DNA of 64,000 bases. Source: Gordionus sp. m RMFG-2023. Its lineage: Eukaryota > Nematomorpha > Gordioida > Chordodea > Parachordodidae. Shown piece by piece: positions 1 through 13,859 of the stretch (within the stretch, counting starts at the first letter, position 1; each line of letters starts with the position of its first letter). Below the pieces are notes generated by a model. It saw only the letters and a list, made by a program, of their open reading frames with translations. It made no database searches and was not told the DNA's origin. The DNA lies in NCBI RefSeq assembly GCF_954871325.1, contig NC_088775.1:51003561-51067560 (forward strand), given 5' to 3'. A program made the translations under genes and the position numbers.

Positions 1-3000
1 GATGTTAGCCTTTTCACTTCGAACATTTTCGCGACAAAAATATTATTTTTTGAACCGGAAACGTAAAAAAATACATCTAAGCATAATAATATAGGAAATT
101 TAATTCTGAGTTCAATGATATAAAAATACATAAAATTGCGTTTAAGATGTTAGCCTTTTCCCTTCGAACGTTTTTACTACAAAAAAATTTTTTAAATTTT
201 TTTTTGAACCGATAACGTAAAAAATTACATCAAAGCATATGTAGATAGGAAATTTAATTCTGAGTTCAATGATATAAAAATTTTTAAAATTAAATTTAAG
301 ATGTTAGCCTTTTCCCTTCGAACATTTTCGCGACAAAAATATTATTTTTTGAACCGGAAACGTAAAAAAATACATCTAAGCATAATTGGATAGGAAATTT
401 AATTCTGAGTTCAATGATATAAAAATACTTAAAATTGCGTTTAAGATGTTAGCCTTTTCCCTTCGAACGTTTTTACCACAAAAAAATTTTTTTAATTTAT
501 TTTTTGAACCGATAACGTAAAAAATTACATCAAAGCATATTTAGATAGGAAATTTAATTCTGAGTTCAATGATATAAAAATACCTAAAATTGCGTTTAAG
601 ATGTTAGCCTTTTCTCTTCGAACGTTTTTAATACAAAAATATTATTTTTTGAACCGGAAACGTTAAAAATTACATCAAAGCATATTTAGATAGGAAATTT
701 AATTCTGAGTTCAATGATATAAAAAATTTTAAAATTAAATTTAAGATGTTAGCCTTTTCCCTCCGAACATTTTCGCGACAAAAATATTATTTTTTGAACC
801 GGAAACGTAAAAAAATACATCTAAGCATAATTGGATAGGAAATTTAAAAATGAGTTCAATGATGTAAAAATACTTAAAATTGCGTTTAAGATGTAAGCCT
901 TTTCCCTTCGAACGTTTTTACCACAAAAATGTTTTTAATATTTATTTTTTAAACCGATAACGTAAAAAATTACATCAAAGCATATGTAGATAGGAAATTT
1001 AATTCTGAGTTCAATGATATAAAAATTTTTAAATTAAATTTAAGATGTTAGCCTTTTCACTCCTAACATTTTCGCGACAAAAATATTATTTTTTGAACCG
1101 GAAACGTAAAAAAATACATCTAAGCATAATAATATAGGAAATTTAATTCTGAGTTCAATGATATAAAAATTTTTAAATTAAATTTAAGATGTTAGCTTTT
1201 CCCTTCGAACGTTTTTACCACAAAAAAATTTTTTTAATTTATTTTTTGAACCGATAACGTAAAAAATTACATCAAAGCATATTTAGATAGGAAATTTAAT
1301 TCTGAGTTCAATGATATAAAAATACTTAAAATTGCGTTTAAGATGTTAGCCTTTTCTCTTCGAACGTTTTTAATACAAAAATGTTTTTAATATTTATTTT
1401 TTAAACCGATAACGTTAAAAATTACATCAAAGCATATTTAGATAGGAAATTTAATTCTGAGTTCAATGATATAAAAATTTTTAAAATTAAATTTAAGATG
1501 TTAGCCTTTTCCCTTCGAACATTTTCGCGACAAAAATATTATGAACCGGAAACGTAAAAAAATACATCTAAGCATAATTGGATAGGAAATTTAATTCTGA
1601 GTTCAATGATATAAAAATTTTTAAAATTAAATTTAAGATGTTAGCCTTTTCCCTTCGAACATTTTCGCGACAAAAATATTATTTTTTGAACCGGAAACGT
1701 AAAAAAATACATCTAAGCATAATTGGATAGGAAATTTAATTCTGAGTTCAATGATATTAAAATACTTAAAATTGCGTTTAAGATGTTAGCCTTTTCCCTT
1801 CGAACGTTTTTACCACAAAAAAATTTTTTTAATTTATTTTTTGAACCGATAACGTAAAAAATTGCATCAAAGCATATTTAGATAGGAAATTTAATTCTGA
1901 GTTCAATGATATAAAAATACCTAAAATTGCGTTTAAGATGTTAGCCTTTTCTCTTCGAACGTTTTTAATACAAAAATATTATTTTTTGAACCGGAAACGT
2001 TAAAAATTACATCAAAGCATATTTAGATAGGAAATTTAATTCTGAGTTCAATGATATAAAAAATTTTAAAATTAAATTTAAGATGTTAGCCTTTTCCCTC
2101 CGAACATTTTCGCGACAAAAATATTATTTTTTGAACCGGAAACGTAAAAAAATACATCTAAGCATAATTGGATAGGAAATTTAAAAATGAGTTCAATGAT
2201 GTAAAAATACTTAAAATTGCGTTTAAGATGTTAGCCTTTTCCCTTCCAACGTTTTTACTACAAAAAAATTTTTTTAATTTATTTTTTGAACCGATAACGT
2301 AAAAAATTACATCAACGCATAATTGGATAGAAAATTTAATTCTGAGTTCAATGATATAAAAATTTTTAAAATTATATTTAAGATGTTAGCCTTTTCCCTT
2401 CGAACATTTTCGCGACAAAAATATTATTTTTTGAACCGGAAACGTAAAAAAATGCATCTAAGCATAATTGGATAGAAAATTTAATTCTGAGTTCAATGAT
2501 ATAAAAATACTTAAAATTGCGTTTAAGATGTTAGCCTTTTCTCTTCGAACGTTTTTAGTACAAAAATGTTTTTAATATTTATTTTTTAAACCGATAACGT
2601 TAAAAATTACATCAAAGCATATTTAGATAGGAAATTTAATTCTGAGTTCAATGATATAAAAATACTTAAAATTGCGTTTAAGATGTTAGCCTTTTCCGTT
2701 CGAACGTTTTTACCACAAAAAAATTTTTTTAATATTTATTTTTTGAACCGATAACGTTAAAATTTACATCAAAGCATATTTAGATAGGAAATTTAATTCT
2801 GAGTTCAATGATATAAAAATTTTTAAAATTAAATTTAAGATGTTAGCCTTTTCCCTCCGAACATTTTCGCGACAAAAATATTATTTTTTGAACCGGAAAC
2901 GTAAAAAAATACATCTAAGCATAATTGGATAGGAAATTTAATTCTGAGTTCAATGGTATAAAAATACTTAAAATTGCGTTTAAGATGTTAGCCTTTTCCC

Positions 3001-4679
3001 TTCGAACGTTTTTACCACAAAAATGTTTTTTAATATTTATTTTTTGAACCGATAACGTAAAAAATTACATCAAAGCATATTTAGATAGGAAATTTAATTC
3101 TGAGTTCAATGATATAAAAATACTTAAAATTGCGTTTAAGATGTTAGCCTTTTCTCTTCGAACGTTTTTAATACAAAAATGTTTTTAATATTTATTTTTT
3201 AAACCGATAACGTTAAAAATTACATCAAAGCATATTTAGATAGGAAATTTAATTCTGAGTTCAATAATATAAAAATTTTTCAAATTAAATTTAAGATGTT
3301 AGCCTTTTCCCTTCGAACATTTTCGCGACAAAAATAATATTTTTTGAACCGAAAACGTAAAAAAATACATCTAAGCATAATTGGATAGAAAATTTAATTC
3401 TGAGTTCAATGATATAAAAATACTTAAAATTGCGTTTAAGATGTTAGCCTTTTCTCTTCGAACGTTTTTACCACAAAAAAGTTTTTTTAATTTATTTTTT
3501 GAACCGATAACGTAAAAAATTACATCAAAGCATATTTAGATAGGAAATTTAATTCTGAGTTCAATGATATAAAAATACTTAAAATTGCGTTTAAGATGTT
3601 AGCCTTTTCTCTTCGAACGTTTTTAATACAAAAATGTTTTTAATATTTATTTTTTAAACCGATAACGTTAAAAATTACATCAAAGCATATTTAGATAGGA
3701 AATTTAATTCTGAGTTCAATGATATAAAAAATTTTAAATTAAATTTAAGATTTTAGCCTTTTCCCTTCGAACATTTTCGCGACAAAAATAATATTTTTTG
3801 AACCGAAAACGTAAAAAAATACATCTAAGCATAATTGGATAGAAAATTTAATTCTGAGTTCAATGATATAAAAATACTTAAAATTGCGTTTAAGATGTTA
3901 GCCTTTTCTCTTCGAACGTTTTTACCACAAAAATGTTTTTAATATTTATTTTTTAAACCGATAACGTAAAATATTACATTAAAGCATATTTAGATAGAAA
4001 ATTTAATTCTGAGTTCAATGATATAAAAATTTTTAAAATTAAATTCAAGATGTTAGCCTTTTCCCTCCGAACATTTTCGCGACAAAAAAATTATTTTTTG
4101 AACCGGAAACGTAAAAAAATACATCTAAGCATAATTGGATAGGAAATTTAATTCTGAGTTCAATGATATAAAAATACTTAAAATGGTGTTTAAGATGTTA
4201 ACTTTTTCCCTTCGAACGTTTTTACCACAAAAAAATTTTTTAAATTTATTTTTTGAACCGATAACGTAAAAAATTACATCAAAGCATATTTAGATAGGAA
4301 ATTTAATTCTGATTTCAATGATATAAAAATACTTAAAATTGCGTTTAAGATGTTAGCCTTTTCCCTTCGAACGTTTTGGTGACAAAAATATTATTTTTTG
4401 AACCGGTAACGTAAAAAAATACATCTCAGCATAATTGGATAGGAAATTTAATTCTGAGTAGAATGATATAAAAATACCTAAAATTGCGTTTAAGATGTTA
4501 GCCTTTTCCAACTGAAAATTTTTACCACCAAAAAATTTTTAAAATATATTTTTTGAACCGATAACGTAAAAAAATACATCTAAGCATAATTGGATAGGAA
4601 ATTTAATTCTGAGTAGAATGATATAAAGATACTTAAAATTACGTTTAAGATGTTAGCCTTTTCCCTTCGAACGTTTTTA

Positions 4680-7600
4680 CCACAAAAAAATTTTTTAAAT
4701 TTTTATTTAAACCGATAGCGTAAAAAATTACATCAAAGCATATGTAGATAGGAAATTTAATTCTGAGTTCAATGATATAAAAATTTTTAAATTAAATTTA
4801 AGATGTTAGCCTTTTCCCTTCGAACATTTTCGCGACAAAAATATTATTTTTTGAACCGGAAACGTAAAAAAATACATCTAAGCATAATTGGATAGGAAAT
4901 TTAATTCTGAGTTCAATTATATAAAAATACTTAAAATTGCGTTTAAGATGTTAGACTTTTCTATTCGAACGTTTTTACCACTACAAAAATGTTTTTAATA
5001 TTTTTTTTGAACCGATAACGTAAAAAATTACATCAAAGCATAATTGGATAGGAAATTTAATTCTGAGTTCAATGATATAAAAATTTTTAAAATTATATTT
5101 AAGATGTTAGCCTTTTCCCTTCGAACATTTTCGCGACAAAAATATTATTTTTTGAACCGGAAACGTAAAAAAATACATCAAAGCATATTTAGATAGGAAA
5201 TTTAATTCTGAGTTCAATGATATAAAAATACTTAAAATTGCGTTTAAGATGTTAGCCTTTTCTCTTCGAACGTTTTTACCACAAAAAATGTTTTTAATAT
5301 TTATTTTTTGAACCGATAACGTAAAAAATTACATCAAAGCATATTTAGATAGGAAATTTAATTCTGAGTTCAATGATATAAAAATACTTAAAATTGCGTT
5401 TAAGATGTTAGCCTTTTCTCTTCGAACGTTTTTACCACAAAAATGTTTTTAATATTTATTTTTTAAACCGATAACGTAAAAAATTACATCAAAGCATATT
5501 TAGATAGGAAATTTAATTCTGAGTTCAATGATATAAAAATACTTAAAATTGCGTTTATGTTAGCCTTTTCTCTTCGAACGTTTTTAATACAAAAATGTTT
5601 TTAATATTTATTTTTTAAACCGATAACGTTAAAAATTACATCAAAGCATATTTAGATAGGAAATTTAATTCTGAGTTCAATGATATAAAAATTTTTAAAA
5701 TTAAATTTAAGATGTTAGCAGTTTCCCTTCGAACATTTTCGCGACAAAAATATTATTTTTTGAACCGGAAACGTAAAAAATACATCTAAGCATAATTGGA
5801 TAGAAAATTTAATTCTGAGTTCAATGATATAAAAATACTTAAAATTGCGTTTAAGATGTTAGCCTTTTCCCTTCGAACGTTTTTACCACAAAAAAATTTT
5901 TTTAATTTATTTTTTGAACCGATAACGTAAAAAATTACATCAAAGCATATTTAGATAGGAAATTTAATTCTGAGATCAATGATATAAAAATACTTAAAAT
6001 TGCGTTTAAGATGTTAGCCTTCTCCCTTCGAACGTTTTTACCACAAAAATGTTTTTAATATTTATTTTTTAAACCGATAACGTATAAAATTACATCAAAG
6101 CATATTTAGATAGGAAATTTAATTCTGAGTTCAATTATATAAAAATACTTAAAATTGCGTTTATGTTAGCCTTTTCTCTTCGAACGTTTTTAATACAAAA
6201 ATGTTTTTAATATTTATTTTTTAAACCGATAACGTTAAAAATTACATCAAAGCATATTTAGATAGGAAATTTAATTCTGAGATCAATGATATAAAAATAC
6301 TTAAAATTGCGTTTAAGATGTTAGCCTTTTCTCTTCGAACGTTTTTAATACAAAAATGTTTTTAATATTTATTTTTTAAACCGATAACGTTAAAAATTAC
6401 ATCAAAGCATATTTAGATAGGAAATTTAATTCTGAGTTCAATGATATAAAAATTTTTAAAATTAAATTTAAGATGTTAGCCTTTTCCCTTCGAACATTTT
6501 CGCGACAAAAATATTATTTTTTGAACCGGAAACGTAAAAAAATACATCTAAGCATAATTGGATAGGAAATTTTATTCTGAGTTCAATGATATAAAAATAC
6601 TTAAAATTGCGTTTAAGATGTTAGCCTTTTCTCTTCGAACGTTTTTACCACAAAAAAATTTTTTTAATTTATTTTTTGAACCGATAACGTAAAAAATTAC
6701 ATCAAAGCATATTTAGATAGGAAATTTAATTCTGAGATCAATGATATAAAAATACTTAAAATTGCGTTTAAGATGTTAGCCTTTTCCCTTCGAACGTTTT
6801 TACAAACAAAAATGTTTTTAATATTTATTTTTTAAACCGATAACGTATAAAATTACATCAAAGCATATTTAGATAGGAAATTTAATTCTGAGTTCAATTA
6901 TATAAAAATACTTAAAATTGCGTTTATGTTAGCCTTTTCTCTTCGAACGTTTTTACCACAAAAATGTTTTTAATATTTATTTTTTAAACCGATAACGTAA
7001 AAAATTACATCAAAGCATATTTAGATAGGAAATTTAATTCTGAGTTCAATGATATAAAAATACTTAAAATTGCGTTTATGTTAGCCTTTTCTCTTCGAAC
7101 GTTTTTAATACAAAAATGTTTTTAATATTTATTTTTTAAACCGATAACGTTAAAAATTACATCAAAGCATATTTAGATAGGAAATTTAATTCTGAGTTCA
7201 ATGATATAAAAATTTTTAAAATTAAATTTAAGATGTTAGCAGTTTCCCTTCGAACATTTTCGCGACAAAAATATTATTTTTTGAACCGGAAACGTAAAAA
7301 ATACATCTAAGCATAATTGGATAGAAAATTTAATTCTGAGTTCAATGATATAAAAATACTTAAAATTGCGTTTAAGATGTTAGCCTTTTCCCTTCGAACG
7401 TTTTTACCACAAAAAAATTTTTTTAATTTATTTTTTGAACCGATAACGTAAAAAATTACATCAAAGCATATTTAGATAGGAAATTTAATTCTGAGATCAA
7501 TGATATAAAAATACTTAAAATTGCGTTTAAGATGTTAGCCTTTTCCCTTCGAACGTTTTTACCACAAAAAAGTTTTTTTAATTTATTTTTTGAACCGATA

Positions 7601-10600
7601 ACGTAAAAAATTACATCAAAGCATATTTAGATAGGAAATTTAATTCTGAGTTCAATGATATAAAAATACTTAAAATTGCGTTTAAGATGTTAGCCTTTTC
7701 TCTTCGAACGTTTTTAATACAAAAATGTTTTTAATATTTATTTTTTAAACCGATAACGTTAAAAATTACATCAAAGCATATTTAGATAGGAAATTTAATT
7801 CTGAGTTCAATAATATAAAAATTTTTAAAATTAAATTTAAGATGTTAGCCTTTTCCCTCCGAACATTTTCGCGACAAAAATATTATTTTTTGAACCGGAA
7901 ACGTAAAAAAATACATCTAAGCATAATTGGATAGAAAATTTAATTCTGAGATCAATGATATAAAAATTTTTAAAATTAAATTTAAGATGTTAGCCTTTTC
8001 CCTTCGAACATTTACGCGAAAAAAATATTATTTTTTGAACCGGAAACGTAAAAAATTACATCTAAGCATAATTGGATAGGAAATTTAAAAATGAGTTCAA
8101 TGATATAAAAATACTTAAAATTGCGTTTAAGATGTTAGCCTTTTCCCTTCCAACGTTTTTACTACAAAAAAATTTTTTTAATTTATTTTTTGAACCGATA
8201 ACGTAAAAAATTACATCAACGCATAATTGGATAGAAAATTTAATTCTGAGTTCAATGATATAAAAATTTTTAAAATTATATTTAAGATGTTAGCCTTTTC
8301 CCTTCGAACATTTTCGCGACAAAAATAATATTTTTTGAACCGGAAACGTAAAAAAATACATCTAAGCATAATTGGATAGAAAATTTAATTCTGAGTTCAA
8401 TGATATAAAAATACTTAAAATTGCGTTTAAGATGTTAGCCTTTTCTCTTCGAACGTTTTTAGTACAAAAATGTTTTTAATATTTATTTTTTAAACCGATA
8501 ACGTTAAAAATTACATCAAAGCATATTTAGATAGGAAATTTAATTCTGAGTTCAATGATATAAAAATACTTAAAATTGCGTTTAAGATGTTAGCCTTTTC
8601 CCTTCGAACGTTTTTACCACAAAAAAATTTTTTTAATTTATTTTTTGAACCGATAACGTTAAAAATTACATCAAAGCATATTTAGATAGGAAATTTAATT
8701 CTGAGTTCAATGATATAAAAATTTTTAAAATTAAATTTAAGATGTTAGCCTTTTCCCTCCGAACATTTTCGCGACAAAAATATTATTTTTTGAACCGGAA
8801 ACGTAAAAAAATACATCTAAGCATAATTGGATAGGAAATTTAATTCTGAGTTCAATGGTATAAAAATACTTAAAATTGCGTTTAAGATGTTAGCTTTTCC
8901 CTTCGAACGTTTTTACCACAAAAAAGTTTTTTTAATTTATTTTTTGAACCGATAACGTAAAAAATTACATCAAAGCATATTTAGATAGGAAATTTAATTC
9001 TGAGTTCAATGATATAAAAATACTTAAAATTGCGTTTAAGATGTTAGCCTTTTCTCTTCGAACGTTTTTAATACAAAAATGTTTTTAATATTTATTTTTT
9101 AAACCGATAACGTTAAAAATTACATCAAAGCATATTTAGATAGGAAATTTAATTCTGAGTTCAATGATATAAAAAATTTTAAATTAAATTTAAGATTTTA
9201 GCCTTTTCCCTTCGAACATTTTCGCGACAAAAATAATATTTTTTGAACCGAAAACGTAAAAAAATACATCTAAGCATAATTGGATAGAAAATTTAATTCT
9301 GAGTTCAATGATATAAAAATACTTAAAATTGCGTTTAAGATGTTAGCCTTTTCTCTTCGAACGTTTTTACCACAAAAATGTTTTTAATATTTATTTTTTA
9401 AACCGATAACGTAAAATATTACATCAAAGCATATTTAGATAGAAAATTTAATTCTGAGTTCAATGATATAAAAATTTTTAAAATTAAATTCAAGATGTTA
9501 GCCTTTTCCCTTCGAACGTTTTGGTGACAAAAATATTATTTTTTGAACCGGTAACGTAAAAAAATACATCTCAGCATAATTGGATAGGAAATTTAATTCT
9601 GAGTAGAATGATATAAAAATACCTAAAATTGCGTTTAAGATGTTAGCCTTTTCCAACTGAAAATTTTTACCACCAAAAAATTTTTAAAATATATTTTTTG
9701 AACCGATAACGTAAAAAATTACATCAAAGCATATTTAGATAGGAAATTTAATTCTGATTTCAATGATATAAAAATACTTAAAATTGCGTTTAAGATGTTA
9801 GCCTTTTCCCTTCGAACGTTTTGGTGACAAAAATATTATTTTTTGAACCGGTAACGTAAAAAAATACATCTCAGCATAATTGGATAGGAAATTTAATTCT
9901 GAGTAGAATGATATAAAGATACTTAAAATTACGTTTAAGATGTTAGCCTTTTCCCTTCGAACGTTTTTACCACAAAAAAATTTTTTAAATTTTTATTTAA
10001 ACCATAGCGTAAAAAATTACATCAAAGCATATGTAGATAGGAAATTTAATTCTGAGTTCAATGATATAAAAATTTTTAAATTAAATTTAAGATGTTAGCC
10101 TTTTCCCTTCGAACATTTTCGCGACAAAAATATTATTTTTTGAACCGGAAACGTAAAAAAATACATCTAAGCATAATTGGATAGGAAATTTAATTCTGAG
10201 TTCAATTATATAAAAATACTTAAAATTGCGTTTAAGATGTTAGCCTTTTTATTCGAACGTTTTTACCACTAAAAAATTTTTTTAATATTTTTTTTGAACC
10301 GATAACGTAAAAAATTACATCAAAGCATAATTGGATAGGAAATTTAATTCTGAGTTCAATTATATAAAAATTTTTAAAATTATATTTAAGATGTTAGCCT
10401 TTTCCCTTCGAACATTTTCGCGACAAAAATATTATTTTTGGAACCGGAAACGTAAAAAAATACATCAAAGCATATTTAGATAGGAAATTTAATTCTGAGT
10501 TCAATGATATAAAAATACTTAAAATTGCGTTTAAGATGTTAGCCTTTTCTCTTCCAACGTTTTTACCACAAAAATGTTTTTAATATTTATTTTTTGAACC

Positions 10601-12610
10601 GATAACGTAAAAAATTACATCAAAGCATATTTAGATAGGAAATTTAATTCTGAGTTCAATGATATAAAAATACTTAAAATTGCGTTTAAGATGTTAGCCT
10701 TTTCTCTTCGAACGTTTTTACCACAAAAATGTTTTTAATATTTATTTTTTAAACCGATAACGTAAAAAATTACATCAAAGCATATTTAGATAGGAAATTT
10801 AATTCTGAGTTCAATGATATAAAAATACTTAAAATTGCGTTTATGTTAGCCTTTTCTCTTCGAACGTTTTTAATACAAAAATGTTTTTAATATTTATTTT
10901 TAAACCGATAACGTTAAAAATTACATCAAAGCATATTTAGATAGGAAATTTAATTCTGAGTTCAATGATATAAAAATTTTTAAAATTAAATTTAAGATGT
11001 TAGCAGTTTCCCTTCGAACATTTTCGCGACAAAAATATTATTTTTTGAACCGGAAACGTAAAAAATACATCTAAGCATAATTGGATAGAAAATTTAATTC
11101 TGAGTTCAATGATATAAAAATACTTAAAATTGCGTTTAAGATGTTAGCCTTTTCCCTTCGAACGTTTTTACCACAAAAAAATTTTTTTAATTTATTTTTT
11201 GAACCGATAACGTAAAAAATTACATCAAAGCATATTTAGATTGGAAATTTAATTCTGAGATCAATGATATAAAAATACTTAAAATTGCGTTTAAGATGTT
11301 AGCCTTCTCCCTTCGAACGTTTTTACCACAAAAATGTTTTTAATATTTATTTTTTAAACCGATAACGTATAAAATTACATCAAAGCATATTTAGATAGGA
11401 AATTTAATTCTGAGTTCAATTATATAAAAATACTTAAAATTGCGTTTATGTTAGCCTTTTCTCTTCGAACGTTTTTAATACAAAAATGTTTTTAATATTT
11501 ATTTTTTAAACCGATAACGTTAAAAATTACATCAAAGCATATTTAGATAGGAAATTTAATTCTGAGATCAATGATATAAAAATACTTAAAATTGCGTTTA
11601 AGATGTTAGCCTTTTCTCTTCGAACGTTTTTAATACAAAAATGTTTTTAATATTTATTTTTTAAACCGATAACGTTAAAAATTACATCAAAGCATATTTA
11701 GATAGGAAATTTAATTCTGAGTTCAATGATATAAAAATTTTTAAAATTAAATTTAAGATGTTAGCCTTTACCCTTCGAACATTTTCGCGACAAAAATATT
11801 ATTTTTTGAACCGGAAACGTAAAAAAATACATCTAAGCATAATTGGATAGGAAATTTTATTCTGAGTTCAATGATATAAAAATACTTAAAATTGCGTTTA
11901 AGATGTTAGCCTTTTCTCTTCGAACGTTTTTACCACAAAAAAATTTTTTTAATTTATTTTTTGAACCGATAACGTAAAAAATTACATCAAAGCATATTTA
12001 GATAGGAAATTTAATTCTGAGATCAATGATATAAAAATACTTAAAATTGCGTTTAAGATGTTAGCCTTTTCCCTTCGAACGTTTTTACCACAAAAATGTT
12101 TTTAATATTTATTTTTTAAACCGATAACGTATAAAATTACATCAAAGCATATTTAGATAGGAAATTTAATTCTGAGTTCAATTATATAAAAATACTTAAA
12201 ATTGCGTTTATGTTAGCCTTTTCTCTTCGAACGTTTTTACCACAAAAATGTTTTTAATATTTATTTTTTAAACCGATAACGTAAAAAATTACATCAAAGC
12301 ATATTTAGATAGGAAATTTAATACTGAGTTCAATGATATAAAAATACTTAAAATTGCGTTTATGTTAGCCTTTTCTCTTCGAACGTTTTTAATACAAAAA
12401 TGTTTTTAATATTTATTTTTTAAACCGATAACGTTAAAAATTACATCAAAGCATATTTAGATAGGAAATTTAATTCTGAGTTCAATGATATAAAAATTTT
12501 TAAAATTAAATTTAAGATGTTAGCAGTTTCCCTTCGAACATTTTCGCGACAAAAATATTATTTTTTGAACCGGAAACGTAAAAAATACATCTAAGCATAA
12601 TTGGATAGAA
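4680..12610. repeat. 5.29 kb higher-order repeat pair in the left half
   Basis: Rare marker variants recur at a fixed distance. The degenerate CGATAGCG/CCATAGCG monomer lies at 4,710 and 10,001, and the GTTAGCAGTTTCCC variant lies at 5,711 and 7,231 and again at 11,000 and 12,521. All are offset by about 5,290 bp. Roughly 4,680-7,320 and 9,965-12,610 are therefore copies of one block. Beyond that the offset drops to about 4,680 (marker TTTACGCGAAAA at 8,010 and 12,690), so the second copy has lost about 610 bp, roughly four monomers. Confidence 0.8.
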
Positions 12611-13859
12611 AATTTAATTCTGAGATCAATGATATAAAAATTTTTAAAATTAAATTTAAGATGTTAGCCTTTTCCCTTCGAACATTTACGCGAAAAAAAT
12701 ATTATTTTTTGAACCGGAAACTTAAAAAATTACATCTAAGCATAATTGGATAGGAAATTTAAAAATGAGTTCAATGATATAAAAATACTTAAAATTGCGT
12801 TTAAGATGTTAGCCTTTTCCCTTCCAACGTTTTTACTACAAAAAAATTTTTTTAATTTATTTTTTGAACCGATAACGTAAAAAATTACATCAACGCATAA
12901 TTGGATAGAAAATTTAATTCTGAGTTCAATGATATAAAAATTTTTAAAATTATATTTAAGATGTTAGCCTTTTCCCTTCGAACATTTTCGCGACAAAAAT
13001 AATATTTTTTGAACCGGAAACGTAAAAAAATACATCTAAGCATAATTGGATAGAAAATTTAATTCTGAGTTCAATGATATAAAAATACTTAAAATTGCGT
13101 ATAAGATGTTAGCCTTTTCTCTTCGAACGTTTTTAGTACAAAAATGTTTTTAATATTTATTTTTTAAACCGATAACGTTAAAAATTACATCAAAGCATAT
13201 TTAGATAGGAAATTTAATTCTGAGTTCAATGATATAAAAATACTTAAAATTGCGTTTAAGATGTTAGCCTTTTCCCTTCGAACGTTTTTACCACAAAAAA
13301 ATTTTTTTAATTTATTTTTTGAACCGATAACGTTAAAAATTACATCAAAGCATATTTAGATAGGAAATTTAATTCTGAGTTCAATGATATAAAAATTTTT
13401 AAAATTAAATTTAAGATGTTAGCCTTTTCCCTCCGAACATTTTCGCGACAAAAATATTATTTTTTGAACCGGGAACGTAAAAAAATACATCTAAGCATAA
13501 TTGGATAGGAAATTTAATTCTGAGTTCAATGGTATAAAAATACTTAAAATTGCGTTTAAGATGTTAGCTTTTCCCTTCGAACGTTTTTACCACAAAAAAG
13601 TTTTTTTAATTTATTTTTTGAACCGATAACGTAAAAAATTACATCAAAGCATATTTAGATAGGAAATTTAATTCTGAGTTCAATGATATAAAAATACTTA
13701 AAATTGCGTTTAAGATGTTAGCCTTTTCTCTTCGAACGTTTTTAATACAAAAATGTTTTTAATATTTATTTTTTAAACCGATAACGTTAAAAATTACATC
13801 AAAGCATATTTAGATAGGAAATTTAATTCTGAGTTCAATAATATAAAAATTTTTAAAAT

